Part shown: positions 25,321 to 33,660 of the stretch, in pieces
How the letters are laid out: every line of letters starts with the position of its first letter
How positions within the stretch are numbered: the first letter of the stretch is position 1
Assembly (NCBI GenBank): GCA_903891095.1
Contig: CAITDI010000035.1
Coordinates: 1-64,000, forward strand
Length of the DNA: 64,000 bases
Direction: 5' to 3'
From: an uncultured bacterium
GTDB taxonomy: Bacteria > Planctomycetota > Phycisphaerae > Phycisphaerales > SM1A02
Made by a program: the position numbers and the translations under genes
Notes under the pieces: model-generated
The model's database searches: none
The model's input: only the letters and a program-made list of their open reading frames with translations
Told to the model about the DNA's origin: nothing

Positions 25321-26241
25321 TTAGCGCAGCTGACGCAGCGTGAGTCCGTGCTGCTGGAGCCGCTCGCGAATCTCGTGGAGGCTCGTTGCGCCGAAGTTCT
25401 TGACGCCCATGAGCTCGGCCTCGGTGCGCGAGGCGAGTTCGCCGAGCGTGCCGATGCTGAGCAGCTGGAGCGCCTTGCGGGCGCGCACCGAGAGCTCGAG
25501 GGCAGAGATCGGCTTGTTGAGCACGGTCTCTGGAACCATCGACTTGAGCTCGTCGAGGATGTCCTTGCGGACGCCCGGACGACCGCCCGGACCCTCGAGG
25601 CCCTGGCCGAGGCGCAGGGCCTTCGACTGGAGCATCGCCTTGATCTCGACGAGCGACTGCTCGCCGAAGTTCTTGTAGCTGAGGAGCTCGGCCTCGGTGA
25701 TCTTGAGGAGGTCGCCGAGCGTGCGGATCTGCATCTTCTTGAGGCAATTGCGCGCGCGGACGCTGAGCTCGAAGTCGGTGACGGGCGTGTCGAGCACGCC
25801 GGTGGAGAGGTTGATCGCGCTTGGCTCGCTGTCGACCTGCATGTCCTTGCTGGCCTGCACGTCCTTCATGAAGAGGCGCGCGCGGATGTGGTTCGGATCG
25901 GTCTCGAGGACCTGCGCGAGCAGACGCTCGGCGCGGCCGTACTCGCAGCGGTCCTCGCAGATCACCGCGAGGTTGACCAGCGCGTTGAGGTGCGGCTTCT
26001 TGCAGCTGGTGATCTCGGTGTAGAGCGCGACGGCCTCGTTCTCCTCGCCGCAGAGGTCGAGGAGGTACGCGAGCTTGAAGGTGATGTTGGCGTCGTCGGA
26101 CAGCTCGCGCGCGGCGCGGAGCTCAACGATCGCGCCCTCGCGGTTGCGCTCCTTCTCAAGACGCGCAGCCTCTGCGAGATGCTTCTTGACCGCCTCGGGG
26201 TTTCCAGCCTTGCCACCAATCACCGTGTCGAGTCCGCTCAT
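25321..26241 (-). CDS. TPR protein with two RNA polymerase alpha C-terminal domains
   Basis: Protein of 306 residues. Residues about 10-135 form tetratricopeptide-like helices. Two copies of the RNA polymerase alpha-CTD follow, at about 152-207 and 242-298. The first keeps the residues that contact UP-element DNA in E. coli alpha (Arg265, Asn268 and Lys271 correspond to Arg162, Asn165 and Lys168 in VRARNCLK). The second keeps the arginine only (VRARKALQ). There is no alpha amino-terminal domain, so it cannot replace alpha in the core enzyme. It may bind DNA or activators as an adaptor or decoy. GGAAAG lies upstream of the ATG. Confidence 0.85.
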   Translation of the reverse strand: MSGLDTVIGGKAGNPEAVKKHLAEAARLEKERNREGAIVELRAARELSDDANITFKLAYLLDLCGEENEAVALYTEITSCKKPHLNALVNLAVICEDRCEYGRAERLLAQVLETDPNHIRARLFMKDVQASKDMQVDSEPSAINLSTGVLDTPVTDFELSVRARNCLKKMQIRTLGDLLKITEAELLSYKNFGEQSLVEIKAMLQSKALRLGQGLEGPGGRPGVRKDILDELKSMVPETVLNKPISALELSVRARKALQLLSIGTLGELASRTEAELMGVKNFGATSLHEIRERLQQHGLTLRQLR

Positions 26242-26400
26242 CGTGTTCTTTCCGCAAGAAATTCCTGTGCGGCGGGCGAGGGTTCCGACCCTGGCCGTTC
26301 GCGAAGGGGTCCGAGTGTAGCCGTTCGCGGCGCGGAAGAGGAATCGCGGGTCGCCCGCGGCGGCGGTCGCCGCCCATAACCTCCCCGCGACTCCCGCGGG

Positions 26401-27816
26401 TCACTTGGCGGTCGGCTTGTTCTCGTCGTCGAGGAGATGCAGCTGCTTCCACCCGCCGCGCTCGAACCGGATCGTGACGAACACGCCGAGGAGCACGATG
26501 TACGCGGTGGCGGCGAGCCACGGGCCCTTCGATTCCAGCGCGGGAAAGGCGGTTTTCATGGCGATTCCGCCGCCGACGATCACCGTCCACGCGAGGACGA
26601 TGGTGGCGATGCCAGGGACGAGCGTGTCGCCCGCGCCGCGCAGCGCCGCGATGTAGACCGTGCCGAGCGCGTCGAGCGTCTGGAAGACCGCGGCAAAGAC
26701 GAAGAGCCCCGCCGCGATCTCGATCGCCGGCCCCGAGCCGAGGAACACCGCCGCGAGCTGGTGGCGGAACACGAGGAACATCAGCGCGCACAGCGTCATC
26801 CAGCCCGCCGCGATGCAGACCGCGGCGTGCGCGCTGCGGCTCGCGGCGCCGAGGTTGCCTTCGCCGATGTGCTTGCCGACGACGCTGGTCGCGGCGTTCG
26901 CGACGCCGAGCGCGGGCATGAACGAGAGCATCACGTACTTCATGACCGCGGAGCCGGCCGCGTTGTGCTCTTGTCCGAACGTGCCCACGAGATAGACCAT
27001 GAAGATCGCCCACGAGCCGCTCTCGCTGATGAGGTGCAGGCCCGCGGGATAGCCGAGGCGCGCGATCTCGCCGATGGCGTGGAGGTCGGGCTTCCACGCG
27101 CGGAGGACGGCGAGTTCGGTGTCCATGCGCCGCGAGAGAAACGCGGCGAACGGAATGAGCGCTTCGATCGCCGATCCAAGCGCGGTGCCGATCGCGGCGC
27201 CCGCGACGCCGAATGCGGGAACGCCTGGAATGCCCGGCAAATGCACGCCGCCGACCGTGAGCCCCTGATCGCCGTAGATGAAGATGTAGTTGAAGACGAC
27301 GTTGCCGATGTTGCCCGCGATCGCCGCCGCGGTGATGAGCTTCGGCCGCTGCAGCCCGTAGAAGAAGTTCGCGAGCGCCTTCGCGCCGAGCGTGAAGATG
27401 CCCGCGAACAGAAGGATGCGCGCGTACGGGATCTCCATGTCGAGGATCGCCGGCGCGTGCATCTCGGTGCCGCGGAGGAACGGCCCGAGCAGGATCGCGT
27501 ACGGCACGAGCACGCACGCGAAGAACGCGAGCGCGATCCACAGCCCGGCCCAGCCGTATCGCGCGATCTCGCCCGTGCGCCGCGCGCCGACGCGCTGCGA
27601 GACAAGCGTGTTGACGAGCGCAAGCATGCCGAAGCCGAAGGACATCGGCGCCCACGCGAGGCTCCCGCCGTTGCCCTGCGCGGCGACCGCTTGATCGCCG
27701 AGCACCGAGACCATGATGCTGTCGACGAACTGCATGAGCGCGTAGCTGAGCATCGAGATCGCGGCAGGCCACGCCTGCGTCCAGACTTCGCGGATGTCGG
27801 TTCGGCTCGGAAGCAT
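26401..27816 (-). CDS. MATE-family efflux transporter
   Basis: Multi-pass protein of 471 residues with about 12 membrane segments in two related halves, as in NorM/DinF-type multidrug and toxin extrusion proteins: FVDSIMVSVLGDQAVAAQGN in the first half and AVMKYVMLSFMPALGVANAATS in the second. It exports small molecules using an ion gradient. ATG 27816 lies just after the family A repeats; the open frame runs further but into the repeats. No clear ribosome site or -10 box was seen at the start. The carboxy-terminal tail is charged (LLDDENKPTAK). Confidence 0.85.
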   Translation of the reverse strand: MLPSRTDIREVWTQAWPAAISMLSYALMQFVDSIMVSVLGDQAVAAQGNGGSLAWAPMSFGFGMLALVNTLVSQRVGARRTGEIARYGWAGLWIALAFFACVLVPYAILLGPFLRGTEMHAPAILDMEIPYARILLFAGIFTLGAKALANFFYGLQRPKLITAAAIAGNIGNVVFNYIFIYGDQGLTVGGVHLPGIPGVPAFGVAGAAIGTALGSAIEALIPFAAFLSRRMDTELAVLRAWKPDLHAIGEIARLGYPAGLHLISESGSWAIFMVYLVGTFGQEHNAAGSAVMKYVMLSFMPALGVANAATSVVGKHIGEGNLGAASRSAHAAVCIAAGWMTLCALMFLVFRHQLAAVFLGSGPAIEIAAGLFVFAAVFQTLDALGTVYIAALRGAGDTLVPGIATIVLAWTVIVGGGIAMKTAFPALESKGPWLAATAYIVLLGVFVTIRFERGGWKQLHLLDDENKPTAK

Positions 27817-27828
27817 GCGATCCAATCG

Positions 27829-27989
27829 GTGCACGGCACGTGCCGTCGAGTGCCTGGCACTGCCTGGCACGTGCCGTTCACAGTGGGCCGTGCTTCGAAA
27901 TCAGCGCCTACGTCGCCTTTGTAGGCGGGCGGCGCTCTGCCAGGCACGTGCCGTGCAGTGCCAGGCACTGCGCGGCATGTGCCGTGCAC
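27829..27989. repeat. Family A nested palindromes (two copies)
   Basis: Copies at 27829-27881 and 27941-27989, about 112 bp apart, between the nuoG stop and the MATE start. A small hairpin CGCCTAC/GTAGGCG (about 27906-27928) lies between them and may help end the nuoG transcript. Confidence 0.8.
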
Positions 27990-27991
27990 AT

Positions 27992-29650
27992 TTAGAGTTC
28001 CACCATCTGCATGTCGCTCTCGACCGTCTCCGCCTGCTCCGGCGCGTGAAGCGCGTTCGCCATGCAGTCGAGGCCTGCGACCTTCGCCATCTCGGCGCGG
28101 GTCGTGGACGCGCAGTACCCCACCGCGTGCTTGCTCGCGCGGAAGCCCGCGAGGTCGAGCGCGATCTGCGACTCGCTCTTCGCGTACTCGACGGGCGTGA
28201 TCGCCTGCTCGAAGCCCTGCAGGCGGCCGGTGGCGTTCTCGAAGGAGCCAGCCTTCTCGATCCACGCGGCGCCGGGGAGGACGACCGAAGCCATCGCCGT
28301 GACCGCGTTCGGCAGCGTGTCGATCGCGACAACCGTACCGACCGAACCAAGCGCCTTCACAAGCGCGGGCGTGACCCAGTCGCTCGGGTAGTTGCCAGTG
28401 ACGATCGCAGCGCCGTACTTGCCGCTCGCGAGCGCGCTCTCGAAACCCTGCGCGTTCGCGACGGGCTTGCCGCCCGCGAGCGCCTCGAGCACGCGACGGA
28501 CGCCGCGCGCGTTTGGCGCCTTCTCAGCGCGGATCGTGAAGCCACCCGGGAACGTCTTGTCCTCGCCGCTGAACGGCACGGGACCGACGGCGAGCATCGC
28601 GTCGGGATCGACCGACAGCGCGTAGCGCGCGAGGTTGTACGCGTCCTCGCAGGAGAGCATCGGGCTCACGAGGAGCGCGAGGTTCTTCTTGGACGAGGCG
28701 AGCGACTTCATCGCGGCATCGACGGCGGCGTACGACTCGCGCCACGCCTCCATCGGCATGAGCGGATCGAACGCAGGCTTGCCCTTGATCGACGGCATCG
28801 CGAGACGCGCGTCGGAGTGCACGAACTTCCAGCCGTAGCGGACTTCGTCGGTGATCCACCACTTGTTGACGGCCTCGTTCGCGCGCGGCTTGATGCGGTA
28901 GACCTTGCCGTCGTTGTGCTCGACGGAGATGTTGTCGCCCGAGGCGGTGATGCCGTCGATCGACGCGGTCTTCTTGAGGAACCACACGCGCTGCTGGAAG
29001 AGGAAGTCCTTGTCGAGGAGCGCGCCGACCGGGCAGAGATCGACGACGTTGCCCGAGAGCTCGTTGTTGAGCGCCATGCCGGGGAAGATGTCGATCTGCT
29101 CGGTGGAGCCGCGGCCGTCGACCATCAGCTCGTTGGTGCCCGTGACCTCGCGCGTGAAGCGCACGCAGCGCGTGCACATGATGCAGCGGTCGCTGTAGAG
29201 GAGGACGTTGGGGCCGATGTCCTTCTTCGGCTGCTTGTTCTTGGCTTCGGTGAAGCGGCTCTCGCCGCGGCCGTACTGGTAGCTGTAGTCCTGCAGGTGG
29301 CACTCGCCGGCCTGGTCGCACACGGGGCAATCGACCGGGTGGTTGATGAGCAGGAACTCCATGACCGACTTCTGGTTGGCCACGGCCTTGGGGCTGTCGG
29401 TGTAGACGACCATGCCCTCGCTCGCGGCCTGCTGGCAGGTCGGCACGAGCTTGGGGAACGCCTCGAGCTTGCCAGACTTGGGATTCGGCGCCCAGACCTC
29501 GCCAAGGCAGATGCGGCAGTTGGCGACCACCGAGAGGCCCGGGTGGTAGCAGTAGTGCGGAACCTCGACGCCCTGATCGAGGGCGGCCTGGAGGATGGTC
29601 TGACCGGGCTTGAAGGAGTGCTTCTTGCCGTTGATCGTGAGCTCTGGCAT
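27992..29650 (-). CDS. nuoG: NADH-quinone oxidoreductase subunit G
   Basis: Iron-sulfur protein of 552 residues. The amino-terminal ferredoxin domain has Cys34, Cys45, Cys48 and Cys72 for a 2Fe-2S cluster. His104, Cys108, Cys111 and Cys117 (HPVDCPVCDQAGEC) bind the His-ligated 4Fe-4S cluster, and CIMCTRC with a later CPVG bind the next. A molybdopterin-oxidoreductase-like domain follows but is shorter than in E. coli NuoG. In complex I it carries electrons from NuoEF towards NuoI. No other nuo gene is nearby. No Shine-Dalgarno; TACATT lies nine bases before the ATG. Confidence 0.9.
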   Translation of the reverse strand: MPELTINGKKHSFKPGQTILQAALDQGVEVPHYCYHPGLSVVANCRICLGEVWAPNPKSGKLEAFPKLVPTCQQAASEGMVVYTDSPKAVANQKSVMEFLLINHPVDCPVCDQAGECHLQDYSYQYGRGESRFTEAKNKQPKKDIGPNVLLYSDRCIMCTRCVRFTREVTGTNELMVDGRGSTEQIDIFPGMALNNELSGNVVDLCPVGALLDKDFLFQQRVWFLKKTASIDGITASGDNISVEHNDGKVYRIKPRANEAVNKWWITDEVRYGWKFVHSDARLAMPSIKGKPAFDPLMPMEAWRESYAAVDAAMKSLASSKKNLALLVSPMLSCEDAYNLARYALSVDPDAMLAVGPVPFSGEDKTFPGGFTIRAEKAPNARGVRRVLEALAGGKPVANAQGFESALASGKYGAAIVTGNYPSDWVTPALVKALGSVGTVVAIDTLPNAVTAMASVVLPGAAWIEKAGSFENATGRLQGFEQAITPVEYAKSESQIALDLAGFRASKHAVGYCASTTRAEMAKVAGLDCMANALHAPEQAETVESDMQMVEL

Positions 29651-29659
29651 AGGGGGCGC

Positions 29660-29665
29660 AATGTA
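29660..29665 (-). promoter_or_regulatory. Putative -10 box for leaderless nuoG
   Basis: TACATT on the minus strand with the nine-base spacer GCGCCCCCT before ATG 29650. Confidence 0.5.
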
Positions 29666-29680
29666 GCGGAGGCGCGGGGG

Positions 29681-30460
29681 TTAGTGGGACGCGCCGGACG
29701 CGTCTGCGGGGGGCGCTAAAGCGGGAGCAGGAGCGGGAGCGGGAGCAGGAGCGGGAGCAGGAGCAGGAGCCGAAGCAGAAGCCGTCCCACGCGCCGCCGC
29801 AGGCAGGGTCGCGAACAGCAGCGCCACGCGGCCGGGTTCGCAGGAGATTGCGCGGAGTTCCACGCGGCGGCCGTCGGCGAGGCGGATCTGCGCGGGTCCG
29901 GCGGCGAGCCGATCGAGGCTGTCGCGCAGCAGCGCTGCGAGCGCGGAAGCCGCTCCAGGAACCGGCAGCCGGCCCATCCGCGCGAGCCCGATGTCGAGCC
30001 GAAGGTGCCCGTCGGCGAGCTTCGGCGCTACGGGCAGCGAGAGCACCGCCGCCCCGCGACCGACGGCGCGCGCGCCGTCCTCGACGATCAGCGCGCCGTC
30101 GACCGAGGCCAGGCGGATGGTTCGCGCGGCGGCCACCGCTGCGAGCCCATCGTCATGCTCGATCCACTTCGGGAGCCGCGTGGTCAGCCACGCGTTGACG
30201 TCGGCGGGGTCGATGGCGATCGCCCATTCCTCCCCTGCCGGTCGGATCCTGGTGAGCTGGGCTGCGAGCGCTTGCTCGAAGGCTTCGCCGCGGGCGTCGG
30301 GATCGACCGGAAGCATCGCGCGCGCCGCAGGCGGCATCGCCGCGAGCACGAACGCGGCAAGCGCGGCTCCGACGAGGAGCGCGGCCGCGAACCGCCAGAA
30401 CGGTGGCTTGCTCGCGACGCCGGCTTGGGCTGCTTCGATCGGTTCGCGCGCGGCGGTCAC
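29681..30460 (-). CDS. Hypothetical membrane-anchored protein
   Basis: Protein of about 259 residues that I do not recognise. One membrane segment near residues 18-40 (FAAALLVGAALAAFVLAAM) is followed by a soluble domain with DVNAWLTTRLPKWIE and a Leu/Arg-rich second half, ending in an Ala-Pro repeat coded by a run of GCG/GGAGC units. I chose the GTG at 30460: TATTCT is eight bases upstream, and the codons before it fall in a tandem DNA repeat. An in-frame start at 30523 is possible but less likely. Confidence 0.6.
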   Translation of the reverse strand: MTAAREPIEAAQAGVASKPPFWRFAAALLVGAALAAFVLAAMPPAARAMLPVDPDARGEAFEQALAAQLTRIRPAGEEWAIAIDPADVNAWLTTRLPKWIEHDDGLAAVAAARTIRLASVDGALIVEDGARAVGRGAAVLSLPVAPKLADGHLRLDIGLARMGRLPVPGAASALAALLRDSLDRLAAGPAQIRLADGRRVELRAISCEPGRVALLFATLPAAARGTASASAPAPAPAPAPAPAPAPALAPPADASGASH

Positions 30461-30467
30461 AGGCTTT

Positions 30468-30505
30468 GAGAATAGCCGAGGGCTCGGAGAATAGCCGAGG
30501 GCTCG
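30468..30505 (-). promoter_or_regulatory. 19-bp tandem duplication carrying a -10-like box
   Basis: Two adjacent copies of a 19-bp unit (30468-30486 and 30487-30505). Each contains TATTCT on the minus strand, so the likely promoter of the downstream gene appears doubled. Confidence 0.45.
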
Positions 30506-30578
30506 GCCCGCCCCGTAAGACAAGCCGAACCCTCAGTCGAAGAGACAGAAGTAGTCACTCACATCGCACGCACCGCGA

Positions 30579-33365
30579 TCAGTGATCGTGGCCGTCGCCG
30601 TCGCCTCCACCACCGCCGTACGGCGACGCGCCCCAATGGCTCAGGATGATCGTGAGATCCTGCGGGCCGACGATGCCGTCGCCGTTGAGGTCGCCGTATC
30701 CGCCCGGAGTCGTGAAGCCCCACAGCGAGAGCACCTGCGTCAGGTCCTGCGGTCCGACCATGCCGTCGAGGTTGAGGTCGCCGTACGCGAACTCGCACCA
30801 GTCGAGCCAGCCGTCGTGGTCCTTGTCCTGCGCGCCGTTGGCGATCTCGCAGCTGTCGAGGATGCCGTTGGAATCGCAGTCGCGCGACGGGTCGAGCAGG
30901 ATGTCGTCGCCATCGTCGCGGCCGTTGTGGTCGCAGTCGTGCTGGCAGCGATCGGGGATGCCGTCGTGGTTGTCGTCCTCTTCGGTGCCCTGCGCGATGT
31001 CGCAGCTGTCGATCTTGCCGTTGGAGTTGCAGTCGGGCGCGAGGCCCTGCGTGATCTCGTAGACGTCGGGCAGCGCGTTGCCGTTGCAGTCGTCCTCGCA
31101 CTCGTCGGGTCGGCCGTTGCCGTCGATGTCGGCGCTGTGGCCCGAGCCGATGTCGCAGATGTCGGGGATGTTGTTGCCGTTGCAGTCGAGGATCGCGTTG
31201 AGGACCTCGCAGCCGTCGTCGAGGCCGTTGTTGTTGCAGTCGGTGGGCAGCGAGTCGTACGCGAGCACGATCTCGCAGAAACCCTCGGCGCACTGCGTTC
31301 CCGACACGCCCGCCGTCGCGTCGAGATGCACGGAGAGCGTGCCGTCGGCCGCGATGAGCTGGTTGAACAGCTTCGACGGGATCGCGAGCGTCGCGACGTC
31401 GGGCGTGGCCGGGCAATCGCCCGCGCCGCCGCTGAAGATCGTCGCGAACGGCACGCCGTCGAGGCGCACCGCGATGAACTCGCTCTGGTAGTTGAGGTCG
31501 GAGCGCACGCGGATGCGCAGCACAGGCGCCTCGAACGCGGGCGACAGCGCGGTGAAGGCGTACTGCCGCGGCATGTTGTTGCCGATGGCGCCGAGATTTC
31601 CCGAGGTGCGCGCGACGACCGTGTCGGAGCAAAGACGCACGAGCGTGCGTGAGCCCGATGCGGAAATCGACGTGACGCCGCTGAGTCCTGGCGGAATCTC
31701 GCACTGCCCTGCTTCATCGGCGCCCCAGCATTCGACGGTGCCGTCGACCTTGAGCGCGACCGAGTGGCGGTCGCCCGCGGCGACCGAGCTCACGCCGACG
31801 AGGCCCGCGGGCACGGCGCATTGACCAGAGTCGTTCGAGCCCCAGGCGCGGACGGTTCCGTTCGCGAGCAGCGCGAGCGTGTGCGAAGCGCCCGCGGCGA
31901 TCGACGACGCAGCGGGAAGTCCGCTCGGCACCGCGCACTGGCCCGACGAATCGTCGCCCCAGCAGGCGATGCCGCCCGACCACTTGAGCGCCACGGTGTG
32001 CGCGCGTCCGGCCGCGATGGTCGCGACGCCGACGAGCCCAGGAGGCACCGTGCACTGCCCGGCGAGGTTGTCGCCCCAGCAGCGGATCGTGCCGTCGGTC
32101 TTGAGAGCGACAGTGTGCCCGCGGCCTGCGGCGACAAACCTCACGCCACCGAGGCCTGCGGGCACATTGCATTGTCCAAGGTCGTTGAGTCCCCAGCACT
32201 GCACCGTGCCGTCGGCAAGGCGCGCGACGCTGTGCATCGAGCCGGCCGCGATCGACATGACCGTGCCGAGCCCGGCGGGCGGATTGCACTGCCCCGCGCC
32301 ATCGGAGCCCCAGCACTCGAGCGAGCCGTCGGGCAGCAGCGCCACCGTATGGCTCTGGCCAGCGGCGGTCGACATCGCAACGCCGAGGGAGGGCGAGACC
32401 GAGCACTCGCCGAAATCGTTGAGTCCCCAGCAGACGGTCGAGCCGTCGGACTTGAGCGCGATCGTGTGGAAGTACCCCGCCGCGACGCTGCCGACCGCGA
32501 CCAGCCCATCGGGCGTGCTCGACTGGCCGACTTCGTTGCTGCCCCAGGTCGCGACCGTGCCGTTGACGAGGCGCGCGACCGAGTGCGAGACGCCTGCGCC
32601 GATCGCGGTGACCGGGCCGAGATTCTTGGGAATGCTGCACTGCCCGAGGCTGTTGAGGCCCCACGCGACGACCTTGCCGTCGGACTTGAGCGCGAGCGAG
32701 TGATAGAAGCCCGCGCTGACCGCGATCACGCCGCCGAGACCCTTCGGCGGGCTGCACTGGCTGAAGGTGTTGTCGCCCCAGCAACGGATCGTGCCGTCGG
32801 TGCGGAGACCGATCGTGTGCGCGTAGCCCGCGGCGACTGCGTTGGCGAGGCCGAGTTCGGGCGGAACATCGCATTGGCCGAAGTTGTTGCGGCCCCAGCA
32901 GACGACTTCGCCCGTGGTGCGGATCGCGGCGTTGTGGCCGTTTCCTGCGGCGATCGCCAGCACGGGACCGAGTCCCGCGGGGACGCTGCATTGACCATCG
33001 CGATTGTCGCCCCAGCAGAGCACGAGGCCCGCGCCGTTCACGGCGACGGAGTGCGACGCGCCCGCCGCGACCATCGTCGCGAGCTCAAGCGAAGGCGGAA
33101 CATTGCACTGACCGAGATCGTTGAGGCCCCAGCAGGCGACCTTGCCGTTCGACTTGAGGACGACGGTGTGCGCGGCGCCAGCCGACACGGCGGCGATGCT
33201 GCCGAGGTCGTCGATGTTCGAGAATCCGGTGATGCCCCAGCCCACGATGCTCTGCGCATGTGCGGCTTCCGCCGCGCACATCGCGAGAATCAGGCAAAGG
33301 CCGCGGGCAGCAGCCTTCGTTTGCACCTCGAGCAGGCACGTAGCCATCCAGCTCGACTTGACCAT
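30579..33365 (-). CDS. Secreted RCC1-repeat protein with dockerin-like tail
   Basis: Protein of 928 residues with a signal peptide. Residues about 40-570 hold 13 RCC1-type repeats of about 40 residues, each with a CWGxNxxGQC core and HTVALK or a close variant. A beta domain follows, then Asp/Asn-rich calcium-binding units of the thrombospondin type 3 kind (DCNGNNIPDICDI), then two dockerin-like units (GDLNGDGIVGPQDLTIILSHWG) and a Gly/Asp/His tail. RCC1 repeats form a beta-propeller; 13 repeats would make almost two. Probably a surface or extracellular binding protein. GGAG lies six bases before the ATG at 33365. Confidence 0.85.
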   Translation of the reverse strand: MVKSSWMATCLLEVQTKAAARGLCLILAMCAAEAAHAQSIVGWGITGFSNIDDLGSIAAVSAGAAHTVVLKSNGKVACWGLNDLGQCNVPPSLELATMVAAGASHSVAVNGAGLVLCWGDNRDGQCSVPAGLGPVLAIAAGNGHNAAIRTTGEVVCWGRNNFGQCDVPPELGLANAVAAGYAHTIGLRTDGTIRCWGDNTFSQCSPPKGLGGVIAVSAGFYHSLALKSDGKVVAWGLNSLGQCSIPKNLGPVTAIGAGVSHSVARLVNGTVATWGSNEVGQSSTPDGLVAVGSVAAGYFHTIALKSDGSTVCWGLNDFGECSVSPSLGVAMSTAAGQSHTVALLPDGSLECWGSDGAGQCNPPAGLGTVMSIAAGSMHSVARLADGTVQCWGLNDLGQCNVPAGLGGVRFVAAGRGHTVALKTDGTIRCWGDNLAGQCTVPPGLVGVATIAAGRAHTVALKWSGGIACWGDDSSGQCAVPSGLPAASSIAAGASHTLALLANGTVRAWGSNDSGQCAVPAGLVGVSSVAAGDRHSVALKVDGTVECWGADEAGQCEIPPGLSGVTSISASGSRTLVRLCSDTVVARTSGNLGAIGNNMPRQYAFTALSPAFEAPVLRIRVRSDLNYQSEFIAVRLDGVPFATIFSGGAGDCPATPDVATLAIPSKLFNQLIAADGTLSVHLDATAGVSGTQCAEGFCEIVLAYDSLPTDCNNNGLDDGCEVLNAILDCNGNNIPDICDIGSGHSADIDGNGRPDECEDDCNGNALPDVYEITQGLAPDCNSNGKIDSCDIAQGTEEDDNHDGIPDRCQHDCDHNGRDDGDDILLDPSRDCDSNGILDSCEIANGAQDKDHDGWLDWCEFAYGDLNLDGMVGPQDLTQVLSLWGFTTPGGYGDLNGDGIVGPQDLTIILSHWGASPYGGGGGDGDGHDH

Positions 33366-33509
33366 GTTTTGCTCCACCACATGCACGCGCGCAGCGAGGG
33401 ACGACTCCCATCAATGCGGCATGCTGCCGATGCATCTTGTCACCAAAGCGGGTGAGGACAAACGAACTTGCAAAGTCACGCCCGTTCTCGGACGGCAAAT
33501 CTTTCCCAA

Positions 33510-33650
33510 CTCGGTGCACGGCACGTGCCGTGCAGTGCCTGGCACTGCATGGCACGTGCCGTGCACCGAGTCGGAGACATATTGAGACGAGACGGGTGCC
33601 TGGCACGTGCCTGGCACTCCCTGGCACTGCGCGGCACGTGCCGTGCACCG
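33510..33650. repeat. Family A nested palindromes (two copies)
   Basis: Copies at 33510-33570 (the longest arms, from CTCGGTGCAC inward) and about 33594-33650. They fill the gap between the fabF stop codon and the RCC1-protein promoter. Apart from these repeats I see nothing in 33366-33660. Confidence 0.8.
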
Positions 33651-33660
33651 GTTGGATTGG

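Noticed and set aside
27794-29719. Plus-strand open frame crossing the family A repeats
   Set aside because: It lies opposite nuoG and its start falls in the palindromes; codon use is that of an antisense shadow.
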